Assembly (NCBI GenBank): GCA_020846745.1
Contig: JADLDI010000077.1
Span: 1-64,000, forward strand
DNA from: Bryobacterales bacterium
GTDB taxonomy: Bacteria > Acidobacteriota > Terriglobia > Bryobacterales > Bryobacteraceae
Direction of reading: 5' to 3'
DNA: 64,000 nt
Positions 10,099 to 18,633 of the stretch are shown here, one piece after another. Every line of letters starts with the position of its first letter. Within the stretch, counting starts at the first letter, position 1. The notes under the pieces are model-generated. The model searched no databases. It was not told the DNA's origin and saw only the letters and a program-made list of their open reading frames with translations. Position numbers and translations under genes: made by a program.

Positions 10099-10137
10099 CG
10101 TTCGCCTGTCGGGCCGCATTTCGGGTTCAGTAAGCAA

Positions 10138-10188
10138 TTGCAAAGCGGTTTTGGAGATGTGATATAGTGCCCTGCGCACTGTATACAG
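10138..10188 (+). promoter_or_regulatory. Candidate promoter and operator of the second receptor operon
   Basis: TTGCAA (10138-10143) and TATAGT (10163-10168) are spaced 19 bp apart. Immediately downstream are AGTGC-N5-GCACT (10166-10180) and the perfect palindrome CTGTATACAG (10179-10188), covering the expected transcription start. This could be a repressor site controlling the receptor at 10216. Confidence 0.4.
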
Positions 10189-10215
10189 GCCGCATGCGCG
10201 AGAAAGGGCTTTGAA

Positions 10216-13200
10216 ATGCGACACTCCGGATTCTTGCTGGGATGGCTGATGGTTGTGCCGGCGGCGGGCCAAACCACATCAACAGAGATTCTGGGTCTGG
10301 TAACGGACACGACCGGGGCTGTGGTGACCGGGGTACAGGTGACCATTACGCGGGTGGCGACACAGACAGTGCTGACGCGGGAAACGAATGCGGCGGGGGA
10401 GTTTTCGTTTCCGCTGATCGATATCGGGGAGTATACGGTCCGCGTGGAGAAGCCGGGTTTCCGATCGAAGACCGTATCGGGATTACACATCGAGACGCAA
10501 CAGAAGGCTCGCGTGGATTTTGTGCTGGACGTGGGGGCGGTGACGGAGAGCGTGGAGGTGGTGGCGAGCGCGGTGACACTGACGACGGAGAATGCGGCGA
10601 TCGGGCAGGTGATCGACAACAAGCGCGTTGTGGACTTGCCACTAAACGGGCGCAACATGATTCAGCTGGCGGTGATGGTGCCGGGGGTGCAGTATGGGTC
10701 GCGTAGTGGGGGCGCGGACGGGCAGAGCGGGTTTCCGATACCTGGGTCCGGCATGTCGGTGATCGCGAACGGGCAGCGGGAGGTGCATCAGAGCATCACG
10801 CTTGACGGGGTGGAGTCGATCACGCCGCTTTATAACATTTCGAGCTTCACGCCGTCGATCGACGCGATTGAAGAGTTCAAGGTGCAGACGGGGTCGTATT
10901 CGGCGGAGTTTGGGCAGAGCTCGGGCGCGCGGGTGGAGGTGTCATTGAAATCGGGCACGAACCAGTTGCACGGGACGGTGTATGAGTTTCTGCGGAACGA
11001 TGCGTTGGATGCGGAGAACTATTTTTTGAACTTTCAGCAGCCGGCCGGAACGGCGCGATTGAAGAAAGACCGGTTGCGGCGCAACCAGTTCGGGACGTTT
11101 CTCGGCGGTCCGTTGATCAAGAACCGCACGTTCTGGTCGTTCAACTTCGAAGGGCGGCGCGAGATTCAGGAAGGCGTGGCGACGGCATTCTGGCCGAATA
11201 GCGATTTCCGGCAGGGGGACTTTTCGCGGCTGCTGACGCCGGCGATTAATCCGGCAACAAACCGGCCGTATCGAGCGCCCATTATCGTGTTCGACCCGAA
11301 CACGGGCACGCCGTTCGCGGGCAACATGATTCCCAAGACGCGTTTGCATCCGGGAGCGCAGACGGTGATGAACCAGTTTCTACCGAAGCCCGATTTCGAA
11401 CAGGCGGACATTCTGGACTTTACGGCGCGGCGGGCGGTTCCGCAGGTGATCAACTCGAACCAGTATTTCGGCAGGCTGGATCATAACTTCGGATCGCGGG
11501 ATAAGGTATTCGGGCGGTTTGCGGTGAACTCGGACAATTGGGATGCGAACGCGATTAATCCCAACTTTCCGGAGTACCGCATCTCGACGGCTTATAACGT
11601 GGCAACGCAGTGGATTCATACGTTCAGCCCGTCGTTGATGAACGAGTTCCGGTTCGGCATCAATAACTGGGGTGATAACTTCGTCAATCCGCGAACGAAC
11701 ACGGATTTCGACGTGGACTCGCTGGGGGTGGGTAAGTTTCGCGTGGCGAGCGATGGTAACCGGAAGTTCACGCCGCTCGAGACGGGTGTGCCTTCGATGG
11801 GATTCACAATAGGCGACCCGAATGGGCGCACAGACGACACCTACAGTTATCAGTTCGGGGAGAACCTTTCCTACGTCAAGGGTAAGCACACGATGAAATT
11901 GGGGTTCAGTTTTGTGCACGCGGCGATGGACCGGCGGGCGGCGAACCTCACACGTGGGACGTTGAGCTTCTCGGCCAATGAAAGCGGGTATGACTTTGCG
12001 TCGTTCATTTTGGGCTACCCGAACCGTGCGCAGACAGGCGAAGGGTACCCGGCGGTGGCCATGCGATCGCGGCGCGTGGGCGCGTATATAACGGACGACT
12101 GGAAGATCAACCCGAAGCTGACGATTAACTGGGGCGTGCGGTACGACTATCTTGGTAATCCATACGACCTTCTCGGGCAGGTGCGGACGCTCGACTTAGT
12201 GCGTACCTACACGACGCCTTCCGGCCAGAAGATTCCGACGTTGCAGCCGATTCCGCGGAGCGATGAAGCAAAGGGCAAATTGTGGAACCAGTTTTGGGGA
12301 TTCATGCAGCCGCGGTTAGGCATTGCGTACCGGCCGACGTCGAAATGGGTGATTCGCACGGGGGCCGGCCAGTACACTTCGCCGCAACACTTTGTCCAGA
12401 TCAGCACGGCGAACCTGCATCCGCCGCTGTCGGGTAATCAACAGTTCGATTCGGTGACGGATTCGGCGGGAACGGTACCGATCAGCTACGCCGGACAGAA
12501 CTATACGTCGCAGTTGCGGCGCTTCCGCGCAGGGGCACCTGTACTTACATTGGATAACCCGTTTGCCGGATCGTCGGCGGTACGTCCGGTGGGGGTACGA
12601 ATGTTCCAGAATGACCGGCGCGACCGCGATGTATGGCAGTGGAGCCTGGACATCCAACGCGAGTTACCGGGGGCGATTGCGCTGACGGTGGGTTATGTCG
12701 GTAGTAAGACGACGCACTCCACTAATGGCTGGGAGAGCTTTAATATGGCCAATCCGTCGCCGGACACCAACTTCAATGCTCGGCGGCCATACACGCAGTT
12801 CTATGACCCGGCGACGCCGGAGTCAGGCGTGCAAACGCTAGGGCGAATCGCTCCGTTCGACGCTTCGGCGAATCAGCACTATCACGGATTGCAGACGCGG
12901 GTTGAGAAGCGGTATGCGCGTGGACTGGCGCTGGGACTGTCGTACACATACAGCAAGGCGAACGGCGACGGTGAGGATGGCGGCAACGAGAGTCCGGGCT
13001 GGCAGGCGCGCGACCGGGCGAGTTCGCGCGGACGGACGGCGTTCGATATTACACACAATGCCGTGATCCACTTTGTGTATGAGTTACCGTTCGGTAAGAA
13101 CCTGAAGGGCGTATCCGGGGCGTTGATCAAGGGATGGCAGACGAACGGGATTGTGTCGTTGCGTTCGGGGTTCCCGTTCAGCGTGACGGTTCCAGCAGGA

Positions 13201-13623
13201 GACCTCAATACGGGGAACGATGGTTCGCCGGTGCGGCCCGATCGATTGAAGGACGGCCGGCTGGACGATCCGACACGGCAACTTTGGTACGATCCGACAG
13301 CGTTTCAGCGGGTGACGTGCAACAATCCGGGCCGGCCGGACCTCTGTCACTTCGGCAGCGCGGGGCGAAACATTCTTGTCGCTCCGGGTCAGCGAAACCT
13401 GGACGCTTCGGCGTTTAAGAATTTCACGATTACGGAGAGGTTCCGGCTACAGTTTCGCGGGGAACTGTTCAACGCGCTTAATACGCCGTATTTCGGTGCA
13501 CCGAACAATCTGGGTTTTGTGAGCGCGACATCGGTGGTGCCCGACGGACCGAGGGTGGGCGAGATCCGCGGTTTGCGGGCTGCGATGCGAATTGTCCAGT
13601 TCGGACTCAAACTTTACTTCTAA
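10216..13623 (+). CDS. TonB-dependent receptor, Oar-like, with carboxypeptidase-regulatory domain
   Basis: This 1135-residue outer-membrane receptor has a signal peptide at about 1-18 and a carboxypeptidase-regulatory-like domain at 24-108 (GLVTDTTGAVVTGVQV). The signature LPLNGRN is at 141-147, a VSLKSGTN plug motif follows, then a long barrel ending FGLKLYF. It heads a co-directional run: the TolB/PHP hydrolase follows after 23 bp, then the C45 acyltransferase and aminotransferase. That suggests it imports or displays a substrate for those enzymes. Codons here end much more often in G than in the gene just upstream on the same strand. The ligand is unknown. Confidence 0.9.
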   Translation: MRHSGFLLGWLMVVPAAGQTTSTEILGLVTDTTGAVVTGVQVTITRVATQTVLTRETNAAGEFSFPLIDIGEYTVRVEKPGFRSKTVSGLHIETQQKARVDFVLDVGAVTESVEVVASAVTLTTENAAIGQVIDNKRVVDLPLNGRNMIQLAVMVPGVQYGSRSGGADGQSGFPIPGSGMSVIANGQREVHQSITLDGVESITPLYNISSFTPSIDAIEEFKVQTGSYSAEFGQSSGARVEVSLKSGTNQLHGTVYEFLRNDALDAENYFLNFQQPAGTARLKKDRLRRNQFGTFLGGPLIKNRTFWSFNFEGRREIQEGVATAFWPNSDFRQGDFSRLLTPAINPATNRPYRAPIIVFDPNTGTPFAGNMIPKTRLHPGAQTVMNQFLPKPDFEQADILDFTARRAVPQVINSNQYFGRLDHNFGSRDKVFGRFAVNSDNWDANAINPNFPEYRISTAYNVATQWIHTFSPSLMNEFRFGINNWGDNFVNPRTNTDFDVDSLGVGKFRVASDGNRKFTPLETGVPSMGFTIGDPNGRTDDTYSYQFGENLSYVKGKHTMKLGFSFVHAAMDRRAANLTRGTLSFSANESGYDFASFILGYPNRAQTGEGYPAVAMRSRRVGAYITDDWKINPKLTINWGVRYDYLGNPYDLLGQVRTLDLVRTYTTPSGQKIPTLQPIPRSDEAKGKLWNQFWGFMQPRLGIAYRPTSKWVIRTGAGQYTSPQHFVQISTANLHPPLSGNQQFDSVTDSAGTVPISYAGQNYTSQLRRFRAGAPVLTLDNPFAGSSAVRPVGVRMFQNDRRDRDVWQWSLDIQRELPGAIALTVGYVGSKTTHSTNGWESFNMANPSPDTNFNARRPYTQFYDPATPESGVQTLGRIAPFDASANQHYHGLQTRVEKRYARGLALGLSYTYSKANGDGEDGGNESPGWQARDRASSRGRTAFDITHNAVIHFVYELPFGKNLKGVSGALIKGWQTNGIVSLRSGFPFSVTVPAGDLNTGNDGSPVRPDRLKDGRLDDPTRQLWYDPTAFQRVTCNNPGRPDLCHFGSAGRNILVAPGQRNLDASAFKNFTITERFRLQFRGELFNALNTPYFGAPNNLGFVSATSVVPDGPRVGEIRGLRAAMRIVQFGLKLYF

Positions 13624-13646
13624 GATGTGAAGGAGCTATTTGCTTC

Positions 13647-16193
13647 GTGCGTTTTCTCTATACCGTTATCCTGATCGCCGCGGCGGCGGGCAATGCCTTT
13701 GGGCAGGGCTCGGAGTATCCGGCGATGAAATACCGCAGTAACTATCTGGCGAGCTATTACTTATCGCATGGGCCGAACACTACGCCGTGGTGGCCGGCAT
13801 GGTCGCCGGACGGGAAGTGGATCGCCGTGGCGATGTACGGGTCGATTTGGAAGGTGGATCCGAAGACCGGGGTTGCGGAGGAGCTGACTTATAACAAGAA
13901 GCTCCACTCGCAACCGGCGTGGTCGCCCGATGGGAAGTTTATTATTTACACCGCGGACGATAACTGGAATTCGATCCAGTTGGAGGTGTTGAACGTGGCG
14001 ACCGGGGCGGCGCATCCGCTTACTACGGATAACCATGTGTATGTGGACCCGGTGTTTTCGCCGGACGGGAAACGAGTGGCTTATGTGACGAGCAACCCGA
14101 GCGGGTTTTTGAACGTGAATGTTCGTGCGATACAGGGGGGAGACTGGTCCGGACCGCCAATGGAGATCACCGCCGATCACCGGTTTGGCAAGCCGCGCCT
14201 GTATTTTGCGGATAACGATTTCCATACACAGCCGGCGTGGAAGAAGGACGGTTCGGGGATGTTGCTGGTGTCGAACCGCGACGTGCCGCTGGGGAGCGGC
14301 AAGCTGTGGAGCATTCCGGTGGCGGCGAACGCGATGGAGAAGGCTCGGGTGATTCTGGATGAGCAGAGCTTGTACCGGACGCGGCCGGATATTTCGCCGG
14401 ACGGCAGCCGGGTGGTGTATTCGTCGACGGCGGGCGCGGCCGATCAGTTCAATCATCTTTACGTTCTGCCGGTGGAGGGTGGACAGCCGTATAAGTTGAC
14501 GTTCGGGAACTATGATAACTTCCATCCACGGTGGTCGCCCGACGGGGAGTGGATCGCCTATATCTCGAATGAAGGCGGGTTGCCGCAGTTATGGTTGTTG
14601 GAAGTGCATGGCGGGGAGAAGCGGAAGATCGCTATCAAAGAGCTTAAGTGGAAGCGGCCAATGGGGAAGGTGCGGGTCTCGATCATTGATGCGGCGACAG
14701 GGAAGCCGACGGTGGCACGCGTGACGGGTGAAGCGTCCGATGGAAAGTTATACGCGCCAACGGACAGTTACGTGTTTAACGCACGGCTGGCGACGGGATT
14801 GCGGCGGATATTTTTCTCAAAGGGCGAATATACGGTGGCCGCACCGCCCGGCCGGATGACAGTGGAGGTGCATAAGGGGTTCGATTACTGGCCGACGAAG
14901 GCGGAAGTGGACGTAAAAGCGGGACAAGCGCAGACGCTTACGTTGACGTTGAAGCCGCATGTGGATTTGCGGCCGAAAGGATGGTACAACGCATCGACGC
15001 ACGTCCATATGAACTATGGCGGCAACCTGCAGAATTCGCCGGAAGACCTGCTGCTGATTGCGGCTGCACAAGGCATGCAGATTGTGAGTTCGCTGGCGGC
15101 ATGCAAGGACAACCGCGTACTGGACTGGCAGTATTTCAAGCCGGGCGGGCGGGAGCATCCGGCGTCTAAGTTGACGGGCGATCCGCCGGCGCGGCAGTTA
15201 CTGGTGTTCGGGGAAGAGAACCGGCCGCCATTTTGGGGACACACGTTCTACATAGGGTTGCGCGACCACCTGATCTCGCCGTTTTTGACGGGCTATGAAG
15301 GCACAGGTTTGAACAGTTTGTGGCCGACGAATACGGATCTGTTTAAGAAGGCGCGGGCGCAGGGCGCGGCTACAGGGTATGTACACGCTTTTGGCGGCGA
15401 ATCGGACCCGCTGGGCGGAAAGGGCGTGGGCGGGGCGAAGGGGTATGGCGTGGATGTGGCGCTGGGGACGATCGACGCGCTGGAATGGTCGGCGGCATCG
15501 CGCGGGTCGCTGATCCCGGTGATGCACGCCTGGAATAACGACTTTCCGATAGCTCCTGTTGGCGGCGAAGATTCACTGGCGAATATGCAGGATAACCGGC
15601 CGATCGGAATTATCCGGACTTATGCGTACTTAGGTAACTCGCTGACGCACGACGGGTGGGTGAATGCGATCAAGAAGGGCCACACGATTGTGAGCAGCGG
15701 TCCGGTGGTGGAGTTCACGGTAAACGGGCAGAAACCGGGCGATTCGGTACGGCTTGCTTCGGCGGGCGCGGTTAGTTTGCAGGGGCAGGTGTGGTCGTCT
15801 ACGCCGATCCGTTTTGTGCGTGTGTATCAAAACGGCAAGCCGTGGAAAGACATGCCGGTGCCGGCAAAGGCTACGGACTTTAAGTTCAGCGAGCGAACGA
15901 CGGTTTCCTCGAGCGGGTGGTTTTCGCTGGTGGTGGAAGCAGACGAACAGCCTCCGGCGGGTGAGAAGTATTATGCGCAGGCTTTAACAAATCGTGTGGC
16001 GGTGTATGTGGGTGACCAAAAGATCCGCAACAGGGCTTCGGCGGAATACTTCATCGAATGGGTGAATCGTCTGCGAAACGAGATTTCGGAAGGCAAGCTT
16101 TGGCGGACGGAAGCCGAGCGCAACCGGGCGTTTGCGCAGTTGGACGAAGCACTGGCAGTGTATCGCGCGCGTGCCGCGGAGGCCGCGCAGTGA
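13647..16193 (+). CDS. Secreted TolB-like propeller fused to a CehA/McbA-type PHP metallohydrolase
   Basis: This 848-residue protein starts at GTG 13647 with AAGGAG 11 nt upstream. A signal peptide (about 1-20) is followed by a TolB/PD40 beta-propeller (about 40-330) with repeated WSPDGKWIAVA-type blades. An Ig/carboxypeptidase-regulatory-like domain spans about 335-440. The PHP-type hydrolase domain starts at STHVHMNYGG, where His452-x-His454 is the first metal pair. The CehA/McbA family cleaves carbamate or amide/phosphoester bonds; the propeller may recruit the substrate. Position right after a receptor suggests work on imported or surface material. Function beyond 'metal-dependent hydrolase' is inference. 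Confidence 0.75.
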   Translation: MRFLYTVILIAAAAGNAFGQGSEYPAMKYRSNYLASYYLSHGPNTTPWWPAWSPDGKWIAVAMYGSIWKVDPKTGVAEELTYNKKLHSQPAWSPDGKFIIYTADDNWNSIQLEVLNVATGAAHPLTTDNHVYVDPVFSPDGKRVAYVTSNPSGFLNVNVRAIQGGDWSGPPMEITADHRFGKPRLYFADNDFHTQPAWKKDGSGMLLVSNRDVPLGSGKLWSIPVAANAMEKARVILDEQSLYRTRPDISPDGSRVVYSSTAGAADQFNHLYVLPVEGGQPYKLTFGNYDNFHPRWSPDGEWIAYISNEGGLPQLWLLEVHGGEKRKIAIKELKWKRPMGKVRVSIIDAATGKPTVARVTGEASDGKLYAPTDSYVFNARLATGLRRIFFSKGEYTVAAPPGRMTVEVHKGFDYWPTKAEVDVKAGQAQTLTLTLKPHVDLRPKGWYNASTHVHMNYGGNLQNSPEDLLLIAAAQGMQIVSSLAACKDNRVLDWQYFKPGGREHPASKLTGDPPARQLLVFGEENRPPFWGHTFYIGLRDHLISPFLTGYEGTGLNSLWPTNTDLFKKARAQGAATGYVHAFGGESDPLGGKGVGGAKGYGVDVALGTIDALEWSAASRGSLIPVMHAWNNDFPIAPVGGEDSLANMQDNRPIGIIRTYAYLGNSLTHDGWVNAIKKGHTIVSSGPVVEFTVNGQKPGDSVRLASAGAVSLQGQVWSSTPIRFVRVYQNGKPWKDMPVPAKATDFKFSERTTVSSSGWFSLVVEADEQPPAGEKYYAQALTNRVAVYVGDQKIRNRASAEYFIEWVNRLRNEISEGKLWRTEAERNRAFAQLDEALAVYRARAAEAAQ

Positions 16194-16228
16194 GAGAATA
16201 CGGTCAAACACAGCAGAGGAGTTCCGGA

Positions 16229-17335
16229 ATGCACGAGATGACACGCCGCAGTTTGCTCACGACGTTGACGGCCGCACCGCTAGCCGGCGCGGCCAAGGTG
16301 GTGGATCCGCCCGAATATCCGCTGTTCCGGGCGAAAGGGACGAATCTCGAAATGGGGCGGCAACATGGGGAGCAGGCGTCGCAGTATATTCGGATGCACC
16401 TCGATGTGTTGAGTTCAAGCGGAAAGATCGCGCGCGATACGTTACGGCGGCGGGCCGGGAAGTTTAAGCCGATGTTCGAACGCTACTGTCCGCATCTGTT
16501 GGAAGAGATGCGCGGAATCGGCGAAGGCGCGGGTGTCACGCTTGAGGAGGCAATGGCGTGCAGCATTCGCGGCGAGATGTCGAATGCGAAGGACGAAGGG
16601 TGCACGGCGTACGCGATTGGCCGCAATGCAACGGCGAAGCGGGAAACGATCGCCGGGCAGAACAGCGACATGAACGACGCGGTGCCGCCCATGGCGTACG
16701 TGCTGCACTTACAACCGTTAGGAAAGCCTGAGGTTTTGATTTGGACCTTCGGCGGGATGCTGGGATATCACGGGATGAACAGCGTGGGTGTGGCGCACTT
16801 TGCGAATGCGCTGGGCGGCGGTCCGGCAGTGCGGTTTGGGATGCCGCATTATCCGATCAAACGGATGATGCTTGAGTGTTCGACGGTTGCGGAGATCATG
16901 GACCTGTTCAAACGGATTCCGGTTGCATCGAATGGAAACTATGTGCTGTGCGACAGCAAGGGTGCGATTGCGGATATCGAAGCGACGACGACCGGTCCTG
17001 AGTTATTGCCAGACACAGGGAAGAGTTATCTCGCGCATACCAACCATTTCGTCTGTTCGAGATATGCGAAGAAAGAGAACTTCGACCAGAGCTGGAAGGA
17101 CTCGTTTCCACGGATGGAGCGAATGAACAGCCTGATCGCGCAGCGAAGCGGGCGAGTGACCGTGGAAGACGTGAAGGCATTTCTGCGGGACCATTCAGGC
17201 GAACCCACGAGCATTTGCCGGCACGATTCGGAGAGCCGGACCGTGGCGAGCCTGATTTCAGAGCCAGCCCGGCGGCGCATGCATGTGGCTGTCGGGAACC
17301 CTTGCCGCAGCCGGTATGTAACTTATTCAATGTGA
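16229..17335 (+). CDS. C45-family acyltransferase/autoproteolytic hydrolase, Tat-exported
   Basis: This 368-residue protein has a Tat-like N-terminus (TRRSLLTTLTAAP). It matches the isopenicillin-N acyltransferase (peptidase C45, Ntn) family. EMGRQHGEQ lies early, then KDEGCTAYAI, where Cys125 would be the N-terminal nucleophile after self-cleavage, then AGQNSDMND and HTNHF. I placed the start at ATG 16229 because AGAGGA lies 8 nt upstream; the frame is open further 5' inside the preceding gene. The family hydrolyses or transfers acyl groups on amides. It ends 8 bp before the aminotransferase gene, so translation is probably coupled. Confidence 0.75.
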   Translation: MHEMTRRSLLTTLTAAPLAGAAKVVDPPEYPLFRAKGTNLEMGRQHGEQASQYIRMHLDVLSSSGKIARDTLRRRAGKFKPMFERYCPHLLEEMRGIGEGAGVTLEEAMACSIRGEMSNAKDEGCTAYAIGRNATAKRETIAGQNSDMNDAVPPMAYVLHLQPLGKPEVLIWTFGGMLGYHGMNSVGVAHFANALGGGPAVRFGMPHYPIKRMMLECSTVAEIMDLFKRIPVASNGNYVLCDSKGAIADIEATTTGPELLPDTGKSYLAHTNHFVCSRYAKKENFDQSWKDSFPRMERMNSLIAQRSGRVTVEDVKAFLRDHSGEPTSICRHDSESRTVASLISEPARRRMHVAVGNPCRSRYVTYSM

Positions 17336-17343
17336 GGATGAAT

Positions 17344-18528
17344 ATGAGTGGAACAGCAAAGTCTCGAATGGCGCGCCGGCAGTTTGTCGCGGGAACTACG
17401 GCGTTGGCTGGCGGGGCGGTCGCGGCGACTGTGCCGCCAAGCATCGAGAGCGCCCGGGCGGACTTTCCATGGGCTAACCGGGAAGCGTACCTCAATACAG
17501 CCACCGAGCATCCGCTGCGGCGCCAGACAACGGAACGGATCGAACAGTATCTGCACGCGCTGACGCATGGGCCCGATTCGGAGCGCGAGAAGTTCGAGAA
17601 CGGGCGGTTGATGACCGAGGTAAAGGAGAGGTTTGCCCGGCTGATCAACGCTACTGCCGGTGAGATCGGCTTTGCGCCGAGCACGCAGACGGCAGAGAAC
17701 ATCGTCGTGGAGGGGCTGGACATTGCGGCGTCGGGCGGGAATGTCGTGACGAACGACCTGCATTATGGCGGCAGCCTGCACATGTACCGACTGCGCCAGA
17801 AGGCTGGTCTAGACGTGCGAATTGTGCCGCATCGCGACTATCAGATGGACATGCGGGATCTGGAAAAGGCGGTGAACAAGAAGACCAAGCTAATCGCAAT
17901 CGCACTAGTTTCGAACGTGAACGGGTATGTACACGAAGTGAAGGCGATCAGCGACCTGGCGCACGCCCACGGAGCGTACCTGTATTGTGATGTGATCCAG
18001 ACAGCGGGGGCAGTGCCGATTGATGTGAAGGCGATGGGCATCGACTTTCTGGCCTGTTCCGCTTATAAGTGGCTGATGGGAGGCCGCTTTGGGTACTTAT
18101 ATGTTCGTGAGGACTTACAAGGCGGCGCGCTGAAGCCTAAGTTGTTCGGCGGCCGGAGCACGGCTAAGGGTGGCGGGCAGTATGAGATCAGCACGGTGAG
18201 CCATATCGGGTGTGTTTGCCAGCACGAGGCGCTCGAATACATTCTCGGCTTGGGTATCGAGAACATCCGGGCGCACGCACGGCCGCTGACCGCGAAGCTG
18301 TACAAGGAACTGGCGGCCGCCGGTTACCCGTGCATCACGCCGAAGGGAACGGAGAGCCCGATCATATCGTTTCGCCTGAAAGATGCCGTTGAAACCAAAG
18401 CGCGTTTGAAGAAGGCAGGCGTGGTGGCGACGGCGAGCGGCGATAAGAATGGCGGGTATATGCGCGTGTCCGTATCGGTGTTCAATAACGCTCAGGACGT
18501 GGACCGGCTGGTGGCGGCGCTCGGGTAA
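17344..18528 (+). CDS. Class V aminotransferase, Tat-exported
   Basis: This 394-residue PLP enzyme of the NifS/isopenicillin-N-epimerase group has a twin-arginine signal in front (MARRQFVAGTTALAGG). Core motifs are LYCDVIQTAGAVPID (cofactor-binding Asp) and SAYKWLMGG, with Lys242 as the Schiff-base lysine. Near the N-terminus ANREAYLNTAT is typical of the family. The start at ATG 17344 has GAGG 6 nt upstream; an in-frame ATG at 17338 is too close to it. Export of a class V aminotransferase is unusual, because most are cytoplasmic. With the C45 enzyme next door it may act on amino-acid or beta-lactam-like amides in the periplasm (inference). Confidence 0.8.
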   Translation: MSGTAKSRMARRQFVAGTTALAGGAVAATVPPSIESARADFPWANREAYLNTATEHPLRRQTTERIEQYLHALTHGPDSEREKFENGRLMTEVKERFARLINATAGEIGFAPSTQTAENIVVEGLDIAASGGNVVTNDLHYGGSLHMYRLRQKAGLDVRIVPHRDYQMDMRDLEKAVNKKTKLIAIALVSNVNGYVHEVKAISDLAHAHGAYLYCDVIQTAGAVPIDVKAMGIDFLACSAYKWLMGGRFGYLYVREDLQGGALKPKLFGGRSTAKGGGQYEISTVSHIGCVCQHEALEYILGLGIENIRAHARPLTAKLYKELAAAGYPCITPKGTESPIISFRLKDAVETKARLKKAGVVATASGDKNGGYMRVSVSVFNNAQDVDRLVAALG

Positions 18529-18596
18529 CGCGAAATTCCAGCGGAGAAGCGGTGGCCGCGAGGGGTTGAGAACTATTCACTTTTCCGGCGGTGTGC

Positions 18597-18626
18597 TTGA
18601 GCATTTGCGAGTAGGTATGCGATACT
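18597..18626 (+). promoter_or_regulatory. Candidate promoter of the Ser/Thr kinase gene (leaderless)
   Basis: TTGAGC (18597-18602) and GATACT (18621-18626) are spaced 18 bp apart. The -10 ends 7 nt before the GTG start at 18634 and there is no Shine-Dalgarno. Transcription would start at or beside the GTG. Confidence 0.45.
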
Positions 18627-18633
18627 GCGCGCG

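Noticed and set aside
13761..14525. 254-residue open frame antisense to the TolB-PHP gene
   Set aside because: It is Arg/His-rich and covers the propeller repeats of the real gene.
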